From the NCBI GenBank assembly GCA_913774355.1, contig CAJYGB010000018.1:310001-374000 (forward strand): 64,000 nt of DNA. The letters run 5' to 3'. The notes under the pieces were generated by a model. It was not told where the DNA came from and ran no database searches. It saw only the letters and a program-made list of their open reading frames with translations. Below, piece by piece: positions 33,581 to 42,451 of the stretch. Origin of the DNA: an uncultured Chryseobacterium sp. Lineage in GTDB: Bacteria; Bacteroidota; Bacteroidia; Flavobacteriales; Weeksellaceae. Each line of letters begins with the position of its first letter. The first letter of the stretch is position 1. The position numbers were made by a program, and so were the translations under genes.

Positions 33581-34009
33581 TTACCAGTCGTTGGCTCTTT
33601 TTCTTTTTTCGATCATATGATCTACCGAGACTTTTCCGACACCAAATACCATCAGCAACATATAAACAGCAAGGTAAATCAGGCTCATTTCCTGTTTGGC
33701 AAAAGGATCCGCTGCATGGACTACAAATCCGGCAATAATCATGGTAAACATAAGAAACCCTATAGCGATTCTTGAGAAAAGTCCCAGAATCAGAAAGATG
33801 GAACATACAAATTCAGCGAAGACCGTAAGCCCCAAAGATAACTGCGGCCCCATTCCCAGAAAATCGAAGAAGTCGCTTTTTCCGTCGATCAGCATCTGCA
33901 GCTTGGGAAATCCGTGGGAAAGCATCGCAAAACCGATAAATACCCTTACCACCAATAAAGCAATATCTTTTACCACCGAATCAGAATTTGTTGAGCTAAT
34001 ATAGTTCAT
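33581..34009 (-). CDS. DoxX-family membrane protein
   Basis: A 142-residue protein with four membrane helices: ALLVVRVFIGFAMLSHGFPKL, LGLTVFAEFVCSIFLILGL, IAIGFLMFTMIIAGFVVHA and LIYLAVYMLLMVFGVG. This is the DoxX/SURF4-like fold. Some relatives take part in quinol oxidation or thiosulfate metabolism, but most are uncharacterised. It lies 66 bases downstream of era and could be co-transcribed with it. Confidence 0.88.
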   Translation of the reverse strand: MNYISSTNSDSVVKDIALLVVRVFIGFAMLSHGFPKLQMLIDGKSDFFDFLGMGPQLSLGLTVFAEFVCSIFLILGLFSRIAIGFLMFTMIIAGFVVHAADPFAKQEMSLIYLAVYMLLMVFGVGKVSVDHMIEKRKRANDW

Positions 34010-34075
34010 TACAAAAGGATTTAGATTAAAGATAATAAAATCTTTTAATAGAACGGCTTTTAGACTCTTTTTAGT

Positions 34076-34951
34076 CTACCGGTATCCGAAATTTTTCAGG
34101 TCCCTGTCGTTTTTCCTCCAGTCTTTTTTTACTTTTACGAAAAGGTTCAGGTGAATTTTCTTGTTGAAGAACTTTTCAAGATCCAGCCTCGATTCGGTTC
34201 CTACCTTTTTGATCGCTTCCCCTTTATGGCCGATAATGATCCCTTTCTGGGTATCTCTTTCCACATAAATAATGGAATCGATGAAAATAATCCCTTCTTT
34301 CTCCTTGAACTGCTCTGTCACCACTTCCACCGAATACGGAATTTCTTTTTCGTAGTTCAATAGAATTTTCTCACGGATGGCTTCATTCACAAAGAACCGC
34401 TCCGGCTTGTCGGTGTATTGGTCTTTATCGTAATACGGCGGATTTTCCGGCAGTAAAGATTTGATCTTCGGAAGAATGATATCGGTATTGAAAGCGTTCA
34501 GGGCAGAAATAGGAAGGATTTCCGCCTTCGGAATTCTTTCATGCCAGGTTTCCACCAGTTTTTCAAGGCCTTCCTGGTTAGTCTGGTCGACTTTATTTAA
34601 TAATAATAAAACAGGTACCGGAATCTTGTTCAGTTTATCGATCAGGAATTCTGAAGGTTCAGCTTTATCAGTAACATCTACAATGAATAAAAAAACATCT
34701 GCATCCTGCAGGGAATCCTTCACGAAGTCCATCATTTTTTCCTGCAGCCCGTACTTAGGATCCAGTACGCCTGGCGTATCGGAGAATACGATCTGTAAAT
34801 CTTCCTCATTATAAATTCCAAAAATCCGGTGTCGGGTGGTCTGAGCCTTTTGGGTAACAATAGCCAGCTTCTCTCCCATCAGTTGGTTCAACAAGGTAGA
34901 TTTCCCGGCATTCGGTTTTCCGACTATATTTACAAATCCTGCTTTGTGCAT
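34076..34951 (-). CDS. era: GTPase Era
   Basis: A 291-residue essential GTPase that binds 16S rRNA and helps mature the small ribosomal subunit. The GTPase domain has G1 GKPNAGKSTLL, the switch I segment AQTTRHRIFGIY, G3 SDTPGV and G4 LLNKVD. The C-terminal KH domain begins around EIPYSVEVVTEQF and carries the IIGHKGEAIKKVG RNA-binding loop. Length and start fit the family. Confidence 0.97.
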   Translation of the reverse strand: MHKAGFVNIVGKPNAGKSTLLNQLMGEKLAIVTQKAQTTRHRIFGIYNEEDLQIVFSDTPGVLDPKYGLQEKMMDFVKDSLQDADVFLFIVDVTDKAEPSEFLIDKLNKIPVPVLLLLNKVDQTNQEGLEKLVETWHERIPKAEILPISALNAFNTDIILPKIKSLLPENPPYYDKDQYTDKPERFFVNEAIREKILLNYEKEIPYSVEVVTEQFKEKEGIIFIDSIIYVERDTQKGIIIGHKGEAIKKVGTESRLDLEKFFNKKIHLNLFVKVKKDWRKNDRDLKNFGYR

Positions 34952-35077
34952 AAAATAATATTAAGAAGTGCAAAGTTAATAAAACTAAACCGGTCTTTCG
35001 GCTAATCATAAAGATTTAAAACAAAAAGCCTTTTCCAAAATTGGAAAAAGCTCTGCATCATCTGGAATTCTGTTTAA

Positions 35078-35917
35078 TTAAGAACAACGGCTCTTCATAA
35101 ACTGCAGGCTTCCTGCAGCAAGCGCGTCAGCATCGTGTGGCGATTGCTGCCAAAGGGAAACCATCTGCTGCATTCCGGGAACGGAAGACGAAAAGTTCTC
35201 CAGCACCAGGTTTCCTTCAAAATCAATCTCCTTTAAGGCGGCGAACAACTGATCCCAGTTTACGGTGCCCTCTCCTAGCATGCCGCGGTGGGATTCTGTC
35301 ATGTGAATGTGTTTAAGTTTTTTTCCGGCCAGAATAATCGGATCATAAAAATTATTTTCCTCAATATTCATGTGGAAAGTATCCAGATGAAGGAACAGGT
35401 TTTCTTTTCCTGTTTTTGCAATCAGATCCAAAACATTCTGTGCTGTGTTGCAGACATAGGTTTCGTAACGGTTAATCGGTTCTATTCCGATATTCACGCC
35501 CTTTTCTTTAGCATAATCTGCGATACAGCTCCAGACCTGCGTGATGATTTCCGCTTCATGTTCCGTTAAAGGGTTCCCTGAAAAAACACCAATTCCTCCG
35601 TGCAGGACACCGCCTAAAAAGTCAGTTTCCAGCTCGGAAGCTTGATCAACAGCCTGCTTGATCAGACTTTCAGCCGTTTCCGGATAAAATGCAATGTGGG
35701 CCTCTTTGGGAAGGTTCAGCGAGCAAACCACGTCGAGCTGATTATTTTTAAGCTGCTGCTTCACTTCTTTGGCATTGAATTCCATGGAGGGCGGCAGCAG
35801 AATCTCAATAAGATCGAATCCTGTTTTTGCAGTTTTTTCGATGGCATATTTTCCGGCTTCGGGATTCCACACCGGGGTCATCCATGAAAGCAGAGATGCT
35901 CCAAATTTTATATTCAT
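35078..35917 (-). CDS. Ketose 3-epimerase-like sugar isomerase (TIM barrel)
   Basis: A 279-residue xylose-isomerase-like TIM barrel. The metal and substrate residues match the D-tagatose/D-psicose 3-epimerase pattern: Glu in GIEPINRYE, Asp and His in HLDTFHMNIEE, His and Arg in HIHMTESHRGMLGEG, and Glu in LVLENFSS. Such enzymes interconvert D-fructose with D-allulose and related ketoses. It could instead be a hydroxypyruvate-isomerase-like enzyme. It is the last gene of the minus-strand sugar locus, 231 bases after the porin, next to a PfkB kinase and a FucP-like permease, which favours a role in ketose use. Confidence 0.8.
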   Translation of the reverse strand: MNIKFGASLLSWMTPVWNPEAGKYAIEKTAKTGFDLIEILLPPSMEFNAKEVKQQLKNNQLDVVCSLNLPKEAHIAFYPETAESLIKQAVDQASELETDFLGGVLHGGIGVFSGNPLTEHEAEIITQVWSCIADYAKEKGVNIGIEPINRYETYVCNTAQNVLDLIAKTGKENLFLHLDTFHMNIEENNFYDPIILAGKKLKHIHMTESHRGMLGEGTVNWDQLFAALKEIDFEGNLVLENFSSSVPGMQQMVSLWQQSPHDADALAAGSLQFMKSRCS

Positions 35918-36148
35918 ATGTAAATATTTATGTTAATTTTTTTTAGACCCCTGTCCAAATTTTCGTTCAGGAACGCTCCTTCATTTTTTAATGAAAATAA
36001 ACTTGGTTCATTCTTCACTTTTATAATAAACTTTTTCTGCAGATTTAATTTCAATGAATAAAAGTGAGCCTTCAAAAATTTGATTTTTAACGATAAATGT
36101 ATCTTAATTACTTGATGTTAAAAATAAACGCCAGATTTAAACAGGTTT

Positions 36149-37558
36149 TTAAAACACCCACCATTCCGCTCTTACGCCCAGATAGGTTCCTAACCTTTTT
36201 GCTCCGGACTGCTGCAAGAACGGCGAATAAAGGCTGTTCATCGCCTGATCATTGTATCTTGAAACCTCGGCGATGAACCGGATGTGCGGCCTTGCCCAAA
36301 CACTCCTTTCCGCTGTCGGAACAATAGTAGGAGCCAGTACGAATTTTACCATTGATGCCGGATCCTGATTTCCGTCTCTTCTTTGGGCATAATGCAATTC
36401 AGTAAGGATGTGGAACCAGTTGTTGAAATAGTAAGTGGCTCTTACCCCGGTATTAAATTCCGATTTACGGTTGAAAATTTCCCTTTTGTAATAATCCATG
36501 GCTTTATCATCGCTGGATGCGCCGCCTTTGCTTTTCGTAAAAACGGCATATCCGTTTAAAGACCATCGGTCGGAAAGATTCAGTAAAATATGTTCAACCG
36601 CTGTTAAAGAGTAAGCTCCGTTATAGGTTCCTTTTACCTCGTCGGGAGCGCCATAGGTTCTCCAGGTCTGGGTATTTCCGCTGTCTCCGCCATTGGCAAT
36701 CCCGGCTCCATAGCGGACCGATATCTGGTTAAAAGAACCCGGCAATCTTGTTTTCAGGGTAGAACTTAGCTTAGCTCCCAATACCCAGCCGTAATCGGCC
36801 GGATACTGCTCTACGGAATTTTTTCCGGATTTATCTACGGTATGAAATTCCGCCAGCAATTTTACCTTATGGTCATTGTTTTTAAATGGGATGATCTGTT
36901 CCAGTACGAATACTTCCCGCTGCCTGTAAATAAGATTCCTGCCTCCGCTGATGATATTGGTATAAGAATACGGAGTGGAATTGCTTGCCGCCGTATCGAT
37001 GGCTGCCGGAAAAAACATGGAAAACCTCGTGTTCTTATGCCTTACGCCCCAGCCGGTTGCTGAATGGTCATCAAAATAAAAGTAATCGGCAATATGCACA
37101 TCGTCGAAACGGAGCCAGCGTGATCCGGCCCACACATCCCAGTCGCTGCCCATAATGTTCCGTGCTTCCACAAATGCTTCCGGCAAAGCCACAATCATCC
37201 CCTGATTCGATTTGGTATCAACGTTTCCCAGAAAAGTACCACCCGAATAAAAGCTTAGCCTCGCCTGCATATCAATCTTTGTTTTTCTAGCACTGTCGCC
37301 CACCACCGGAGTGAAATGAAAAGCCGGCAGAAAATCCACATAATCTCCCTGATCCATTCTTCCGCCCAGCGATCCCTGGTTGTTAAGATTCAGCTGTCTG
37401 CCCGTACGGCCGTCTGCATTCGGGGAATATCCGGCTCCGATCCGGCCCGTGGTCCCAAAGGAAAATTTCTGGTTGGTAATTATGATCTGCCCGTATACCG
37501 TTCTACTGAATGTTAACAACAATAACAGACCGATTTTTAGTAAGTTATTTTTCATCAT
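36149..37558 (-). CDS. LamB-like carbohydrate porin
   Basis: A 469-residue outer-membrane protein. The signal peptide (MKNNLLKIGLLLLLTFSRTVYG) precedes a beta-barrel with the LamB/maltoporin pattern: FGTTGRIGAGY at the start, DVWAGSRWLRFDDVHIADYFYFDDH (the conserved W-G-x-R segment) and a C-terminal strand GVRAEWWVF. It would let a sugar cross the outer membrane by diffusion. It starts 7 bases after the permease stop, which makes co-transcription with the FucP-like gene very likely. An Alginate/OprB-type porin is the alternative. Confidence 0.83.
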   Translation of the reverse strand: MMKNNLLKIGLLLLLTFSRTVYGQIIITNQKFSFGTTGRIGAGYSPNADGRTGRQLNLNNQGSLGGRMDQGDYVDFLPAFHFTPVVGDSARKTKIDMQARLSFYSGGTFLGNVDTKSNQGMIVALPEAFVEARNIMGSDWDVWAGSRWLRFDDVHIADYFYFDDHSATGWGVRHKNTRFSMFFPAAIDTAASNSTPYSYTNIISGGRNLIYRQREVFVLEQIIPFKNNDHKVKLLAEFHTVDKSGKNSVEQYPADYGWVLGAKLSSTLKTRLPGSFNQISVRYGAGIANGGDSGNTQTWRTYGAPDEVKGTYNGAYSLTAVEHILLNLSDRWSLNGYAVFTKSKGGASSDDKAMDYYKREIFNRKSEFNTGVRATYYFNNWFHILTELHYAQRRDGNQDPASMVKFVLAPTIVPTAERSVWARPHIRFIAEVSRYNDQAMNSLYSPFLQQSGAKRLGTYLGVRAEWWVF

Positions 37559-37565
37559 TGAAATT

Positions 37566-38813
37566 TCACTTTAAGGTTTTCGGCTTGTAAAACTTTACCG
37601 CAAACAGAATGATGATTACGTAGCAGATGATCGGCAACAGGTAAGCGTGGGCAACATCCGTTTCTGCAATTTTACCCATGATCGGTGTGAAAAATGCACC
37701 TCCGAACATCGCCATTACAAGAAAAGAAGAAGCCTGCTGCACCTTTCCGCCCAGTTTTTTTAACCCTAAACTAAAAATCGTAGGATACATCACACTGAGA
37801 AATAAATTAAGCAGAATCAGGCTGATAAACGAAACCCATCCGAAACTTTGTGAAATAATCAGGCAAAGCACAATATTACAGGCCGTGAAAATAGCAAGAA
37901 CCTTGTTCGGAGCGATGTATCTCATCAGGAATGTCCCGATAAATCTTCCGATCATCATCATCGCCATGCTCAGGGAAAAATAGTAAGAAGCCTGTGTTTC
38001 CTGAAGATGCATTTTTTCTACCCCGTAATTGATGAAAAATGCCCAGGTACCGCCTTGCGCCGCAATGTTGAAAAACTGTGCGATCACGGCAAATATAAAA
38101 TGTCTCTGCTTCCAGAGTGGAGCTCCTGCATTTACCCGGTCATGATAATGGTCTTCTCCGGTAGCATGCTCAAGGATTTCCGTTTCTTCAGCGTGCGGAT
38201 CTTTCAGGTCCGGAACTTTGATAAAAGCAAAAATAACAACCAGTACAAGCACTACAATTCCGATCCATGTATACAGCGTTTTCACAGAATCCAGGGATTG
38301 GTCGCTACCGGTTCCGCTAAAGATAAAAAAACCGCCTAATAAAGGTCCTACAATCGCTCCCAATCCATTGAAAGACTGCGCAAAGTTTACTCTCTGGTCG
38401 CTTGTTCTTTCATCGCCAAGTGAAGCTACGAAAGGGTGTGCTACGGTTTCCAGGGTGGCCATTCCTAAGGCAAGAATGAAAAGTGCTACTCTGAAAAAAT
38501 CAAAGGAAGCCCTATTGGCCGCCGGAACGAAGAGGAAACATCCTCCTGCAAACAGGGTAAGGCCTAATATAACACCCATTTTATACCCGAATTTTTTCAT
38601 AAAAAGCCCTGCAGGGATTCCCATCAGCGCATACGCCCCGAATATGGAAAGCTGAACCAGTCCGGATTTTGATTTTGAGATATGCAGGACGTTCTGGAAA
38701 TGCTTATTCAGGACATCGCCCATCGTAAGGGCAATGGCCCAGAAAAAAAACAGGGAAGTTACAAAAGCCAGTACGACAAGGTACTTCTTCTCGGTAAATT
38801 TTGCCGATTTCAT
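37566..38813 (-). CDS. FucP-like sugar:proton symporter (MFS)
   Basis: A 415-residue major-facilitator permease with about 12 membrane helices. It resembles the FucP/GluP subgroup that carries hexoses such as fucose, glucose, galactose or fructose with protons: FFFWAIALTMGDVLNKHFQNVL near the start, GAYALMGIPAGLFMKKFGYKMGVILGL, and VNFAQSFNGLGAIVGPLLGG, the hallmark FN-x-LG segment. A His/Glu-rich loop (EETEILEHATGEDHYHD) lies in the centre. It lies between the kinase and the porin in the ketose locus. Confidence 0.9.
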   Translation of the reverse strand: MKSAKFTEKKYLVVLAFVTSLFFFWAIALTMGDVLNKHFQNVLHISKSKSGLVQLSIFGAYALMGIPAGLFMKKFGYKMGVILGLTLFAGGCFLFVPAANRASFDFFRVALFILALGMATLETVAHPFVASLGDERTSDQRVNFAQSFNGLGAIVGPLLGGFFIFSGTGSDQSLDSVKTLYTWIGIVVLVLVVIFAFIKVPDLKDPHAEETEILEHATGEDHYHDRVNAGAPLWKQRHFIFAVIAQFFNIAAQGGTWAFFINYGVEKMHLQETQASYYFSLSMAMMMIGRFIGTFLMRYIAPNKVLAIFTACNIVLCLIISQSFGWVSFISLILLNLFLSVMYPTIFSLGLKKLGGKVQQASSFLVMAMFGGAFFTPIMGKIAETDVAHAYLLPIICYVIIILFAVKFYKPKTLK

Positions 38814-38965
38814 AAGTATGTTTTTAGAAATTAAATTATAAATTGAATACTGATCATGCAGTTCCGGTAAGATACAGACTGATATACCCCTGCTTCTATA
38901 CGGATGCAGGAAGAATAGAAACCTGAAAATTAAAATGTATGTCTTACGCGGAAACTACGCCATTT

Positions 38966-39871
38966 TTAAACTGTGTGCAGGACTCTGAACCGATCGAATT
39001 CGGCGTAGTCGTAATCCGGGCATGCTCCGTGTCTGGAAGTGATGAATGCTCCTAAGGTTATAGCCTGATTCATGATTTCTTCCGGGCTTTCCCCCTTGAT
39101 CCTTTTTGAAATAAATCCTGAAAGAAAAGCATCCCCGCTTCCTACGGTATCCGCAATGGTAATGGGCACCGCCGAAAATCCGTAATTATGGTTTCCGACA
39201 AAATACCGCGCTCCCTTGCTTCCTTTGGTAAGGACGATTTCCTGAATATTGAAATGTTCCTGAATAAATGCCGCGCTTTCGTCTTCGCTTCTGTATTCTT
39301 CGCCGAAATAAGCCATGATCTCACGCATTTCCGCCTTATTCATTTTAACGATATCGGCTTTGTGTAAAAGGGTTTTAATCAATTCAACATCGATAAAGGG
39401 CGGCCTGAAATTAACGTCAAAAATTTTAAGCTTTGCATATTCCAGCAATTGAAAAAGGGTTTCTTTCGTTTTTTCGTTTCTTGCAGAAAGGCTTCCGAAT
39501 ACAAATGCATCCGCATTGGAAACCAATTCTTTGTGTTCGGGGAGCAGTTCGATGTAATCCCAAGCGACATCGTTGATAATCTCATACGTGGCTTCATTAT
39601 GCTGGTCGATCTTCGCCAGTACGGTACTGGTTGGTTTCTCATCATCGATCTGGATGTAATTCGTGGTAATGCCCCAGCTTTTGATCTGATCTTCCAGTTT
39701 ATGTCCCAGCTCGTCGTTCCCGATCCGGCTCAGCATCTTTACATCGGTACCCATCTTATGGATGTTGTACGCTGCATTGAACGGTGCTCCTCCGGCTCTT
39801 GAACCTTCGGGAAAGATATCCCAAAGCACTTCCCCGAAACACACGACATACGATTCTTTATTATTTATCAT
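38966..39871 (-). CDS. PfkB-family sugar kinase (probable fructokinase)
   Basis: A 301-residue ribokinase-superfamily kinase. The N-terminal substrate region is FGEVLWDIFPEGSRAGGAPFNAAYNIHKMG, as in fructokinases, and the C-terminal ATP/anion-hole signature is DTVGSGDAFLSGFI with the catalytic Asp. It would phosphorylate a hexose, most likely D-fructose, giving the hexose phosphate that enters glycolysis. It follows the LacI gene after 33 bases; a GGTTAAACGTTTAA palindrome sits 4 bases before its ATG. Confidence 0.9.
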   Translation of the reverse strand: MINNKESYVVCFGEVLWDIFPEGSRAGGAPFNAAYNIHKMGTDVKMLSRIGNDELGHKLEDQIKSWGITTNYIQIDDEKPTSTVLAKIDQHNEATYEIINDVAWDYIELLPEHKELVSNADAFVFGSLSARNEKTKETLFQLLEYAKLKIFDVNFRPPFIDVELIKTLLHKADIVKMNKAEMREIMAYFGEEYRSEDESAAFIQEHFNIQEIVLTKGSKGARYFVGNHNYGFSAVPITIADTVGSGDAFLSGFISKRIKGESPEEIMNQAITLGAFITSRHGACPDYDYAEFDRFRVLHTV

Positions 39872-39873
39872 AA

Positions 39874-39887
39874 GGTTAAACGTTTAA
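39874..39887. promoter_or_regulatory. Predicted LacI-family operator before the kinase gene
   Basis: TTAAACGTTTAA (39876-39887) is a perfect 12-bp palindrome centred on CG, as usual for LacI-family sites. The extended word GGTTAAACGTTTA occurs again at 41126-41138. It lies immediately upstream of the kinase start, where a bound repressor would block transcription. Confidence 0.7.
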
Positions 39888-39904
39888 TTAAATATTTAAA
39901 TTTT

Positions 39905-40903
39905 TTATTCTACAGAATTTCGTTCCATATATTTTGCCTGGAGCGTTATCCTTTCCCCATTGGGAGTGTAATGATTAATCTGCTGGTCTAAAAGCTTTAC
40001 GGATTCTTTCGCCATATCGATCAATGGCTGCTGTACGAAACTGATATCGGTCGGAAAAAGATGATAAGCCTCCGTTTCGTCAAATGCAATGACCGATACT
40101 TCTACCGGAACACGGATATGGTGATCATTCAGGTAACGCAGTCCGGCAATGCCCAGCTTGTTGCTGGAAAAGTAGATGGCTGTTCTTTTTTTAAGATTAA
40201 GATTCTTCTTAAGCTTTTCATTTACTTCTGCCGTAATATTCTGAATGCCGATCAGTACTTTCTTCGTCGGAATTCCGGAATTTTTAACTCTTATTTCAAA
40301 GCCTTCCTGGCGGTCAAGCAGATGCGGAAGTTCGGTATCGTAGCCTACGTAAATAATTTCATCGAATTTCTTTTCTGTAAGCTGGTCACAAACATGCGCA
40401 GATATTTCAGCATTGTTGATCATCACTCCCGGAAGACTGATGTTTTTAAGATAACGGTCAATGGTAACCAGCGGATATTCTTCGGCAATCAGTTTATTGA
40501 TGGCTTCATCCGAATCGACTACCGGGGCAACAATCATCCCGTCTACCTGATGCTCGGAAAACAGCTCTGTCAGCTTCCTGAATTTTTCAGGATTTTCATC
40601 ACAGCTTCCGATCAGAAGGGTATAGCCTAACTTCATGGCTTCATCTTCGATGTTACGGGCAATATTGGAATAAAAATCATTGGAAATATCTGCCACAATA
40701 AGACCGATGAGCTTACTTTTGCTCATCTTTAAGCTTTTGGCAATTTTATTGGGGGTATAATTGATGGATTTTGCGACTTCCAGAATTTTATCTTTGGTAG
40801 CATCGCTGATCCGGCTTCCTTCTTTTTTGTTCAGGACATAGGATACGGTTGCCACGGAAACACCGGCAATTCTGGCTATGTCTTTAATGGAAGCTCTTTT
40901 CAT
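39905..40903 (-). CDS. LacI-family transcriptional regulator
   Basis: A 332-residue repressor with a LacI helix-turn-helix and hinge (SIKDIARIAGVSVATVSYVLNKKEGSRISDATKDKILEVA) and a periplasmic-binding-protein-like sugar domain (LIGLIVADISNDFYSNIARNIEDEA, then EISAHVCDQLTEKKFDEIIYVGYD, and PVEVSVIAFDETEAYHLFPTDISFV). It probably senses a hexose or its phosphate and controls the downstream kinase, permease, porin and isomerase. The start is MKRASIKDIA: a 32-residue upstream extension is unlike the family. Two matching palindromes at 39876 and 41128 are its likely sites. Confidence 0.92.
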   Translation of the reverse strand: MKRASIKDIARIAGVSVATVSYVLNKKEGSRISDATKDKILEVAKSINYTPNKIAKSLKMSKSKLIGLIVADISNDFYSNIARNIEDEAMKLGYTLLIGSCDENPEKFRKLTELFSEHQVDGMIVAPVVDSDEAINKLIAEEYPLVTIDRYLKNISLPGVMINNAEISAHVCDQLTEKKFDEIIYVGYDTELPHLLDRQEGFEIRVKNSGIPTKKVLIGIQNITAEVNEKLKKNLNLKKRTAIYFSSNKLGIAGLRYLNDHHIRVPVEVSVIAFDETEAYHLFPTDISFVQQPLIDMAKESVKLLDQQINHYTPNGERITLQAKYMERNSVE

Positions 40904-41242
40904 ACAGTTATTTTCAGGACAAAAATATTTCATAAAAAACATACAAAACAATAGCCCTGTTTTTTTGGCTGGTATAAAAATTATTGTATTTTCGCACATT
41001 TTTTAATTAAGATGATAATATTATACATATTATTAATTATCAGATATTTACATAAATATAATAATAGCGTTTTAATTTATTGTTAATTTAATATGAACTG
41101 ACAACACACAATTAGGAGATATTTTGGTTAAACGTTTATGCTTAAATATTTTAATATTTTTTAAAATAAATTGAATATTGATGCTGATAATACTTTACAA
41201 AATGCCTGAAAACTATATTTTTGAATTATTGACAAATAAAAT
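40904..41242. other. 339-bp divergent control region, no gene
   Basis: Very AT-rich spacer between the LacI gene and the Crp/Fnr-like gene. It holds the second operator (41126-41138). No frame or hairpin of note was found. Confidence 0.5.
41126..41138. promoter_or_regulatory. Predicted LacI-family operator in the divergent region
   Basis: GGTTAAACGTTTA matches the word before the kinase gene base for base over 13 positions. It lies about 220 bases upstream of the LacI start and 105 bases before the Crp/Fnr start, so it may serve autoregulation, looping, or control of the neighbour. Confidence 0.65.
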
Positions 41243-41809
41243 ATGATCATCGACGAAATTCTTGACCGCATCTATCCTCTTCCCAATTCATCAAAAATGA
41301 GCTTAAAGGAATCAATCGAGGAAGTTTCTTTACCAAAGAATTTCTGCCTCATGGAGGCCGAAAAAGTTATTCCGTACATTTATTTTATAAAAAAGGGGAT
41401 TGTCCGCGCCTACGCATCTACCGAAGACAAGGATATTACCTTCTGGTTCGGAAGTGAGGGGGAACCGGTGGTTTCCATGAAAAGTTATGTAGAGAATAAT
41501 CCGGGCTACGAGAATATAGAATTGCTGGAACCCTGCGAACTCTATAAACTGAAAACAGGGAGTCTCAGGACATTATTCAATAAAGATATCCATATTGCCA
41601 ACTGGGGCCGGAAGTTTGCCGAACGGGAACTGGTAAAAACCGAGGAACTGATTATTTCCAGACAGTTCAGAACAGCCCTGGAACGCTATAAAGATCTTAT
41701 GCTTCATAAGCCCGACCTTTTAAAGCGGGTCCAGCTGGGACATATTGCTTCTTATCTCGGAATTACACAGGTGAGCCTGAGCAGGATCCGGGCGGAGATG
41801 AAGGGATGA
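41243..41809 (+). CDS. Crp/Fnr-family regulator (second)
   Basis: A 188-residue protein with the N-terminal beta roll (VSLPKNFCLMEAEKVIPYIYFIKKGIVRAYAST, ITFWFGSEGEPVVSMKSYVENNPGYENIELLE) and a C-terminal helix-turn-helix (VQLGHIASYLGITQVSLSRIRAEM). This subgroup, with the ITFWFGSEGE-like segment, is very common in Flavobacteriia and lacks Fnr iron-sulfur cysteines. Targets are unknown. It is divergent from the LacI gene and shares the control region with it. Confidence 0.87.
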   Translation: MIIDEILDRIYPLPNSSKMSLKESIEEVSLPKNFCLMEAEKVIPYIYFIKKGIVRAYASTEDKDITFWFGSEGEPVVSMKSYVENNPGYENIELLEPCELYKLKTGSLRTLFNKDIHIANWGRKFAERELVKTEELIISRQFRTALERYKDLMLHKPDLLKRVQLGHIASYLGITQVSLSRIRAEMKG

Positions 41810-41826
41810 TGAGTTTTGGAATATCG

Positions 41827-41891
41827 GGTATAAGAGTATGAGAATATTAGAGTATAAGAGTATAAGAGTATGAGAGTATGAGAGTATTAGA
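41827..41891. repeat. Short tandem repeat, AGAGTATGAGAGTATTAG type
   Basis: Seven to eight imperfect units of about 9 bases built on GAGTAT(A/G)A lie immediately after the Crp/Fnr stop. The same words recur at 60997-61040 and, inverted, at 61152-61205. Confidence 0.7.
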
Positions 41892-41988
41892 AAGTAAAAG
41901 GTTTTTACGCTGATCTATGTCTTTTTTAACAATTGTAAAATTTTAATCTTTTTTAAATTCTGAACTTTGCCGAGAAATATCAGTAAAA

Positions 41989-42318
41989 ATGAATTGGATC
42001 ATCCTGGTTATTGCAGGTTTATTTGAAGTCGCTTTTGCGTCATGCCTAGGAAAGGTAAAAGAAACCAACGGAACTGCCATGTATTTGTGGTTTGCCGGAT
42101 TTCTGATTTCCCTGACGGTGAGTATGCTGCTCCTGATTAAGGCTACACAGACTCTGCCGATCGGAACAGCCTATGCCGTATGGACGGGAATCGGCGCGGT
42201 AGGAACGGCACTGATGGGAATTTTCTTCTTCAAAGACCCGGTAACTTTTTGGAGAATATTCTTCATTATTACACTGATCGGTTCGGTGATCGGGCTGAAA
42301 GCCGTTTCTCCACACTGA
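41989..42318 (+). CDS. SMR-family exporter (SugE/Gdx-like)
   Basis: A 109-residue small multidrug resistance protein with four membrane helices and the essential Glu13 (IAGLFEVAFASCLGKVKETNG). The central GTAYAVWTGIGAVGTALMGIFFFKDP segment is closer to SugE/Gdx guanidinium exporters than to EmrE. It would work as a dual-topology dimer, exchanging protons for guanidinium or a quaternary amine. No guanidine riboswitch was recognised in the 180 bases before it. Confidence 0.88.
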   Translation: MNWIILVIAGLFEVAFASCLGKVKETNGTAMYLWFAGFLISLTVSMLLLIKATQTLPIGTAYAVWTGIGAVGTALMGIFFFKDPVTFWRIFFIITLIGSVIGLKAVSPH

Positions 42319-42378
42319 ATAAAAACGGATACCTACCGTAATTACTTATTAATTTAATCTTGTTACATGCTTTACAGC

Positions 42379-42409
42379 AAAGCCATTTTCACCTGTTGGA
42401 AATGGCTTT
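42379..42409 (+). terminator. Terminator after the SMR gene
   Basis: AAAGCCATTT pairs with AAATGGCTTT (10-bp stem), running into five T. Confidence 0.75.
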
Positions 42410-42426
42410 TTGTATATTTAAAATCA

Positions 42427-42434
42427 TATATTTG
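42427..42434 (+). promoter_or_regulatory. Minus-7 promoter box for the T9SS cargo gene
   Basis: TATATTTG, a full consensus match, 17 bases before the GTG start at 42452. Confidence 0.5.
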
Positions 42435-42451
42435 TGAAAAATTAAAAACCC

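Noticed and set aside
41827..41891. CRISPR array
   Set aside because: Units are about 9 bases, contiguous and without unique spacers. No cas genes are in the window.
41810..41988. Guanidine riboswitch before the SugE-like exporter
   Set aside because: The region is filled by GAGTATGAG repeats and AT-rich sequence; no conserved guanidine motif was recognised.
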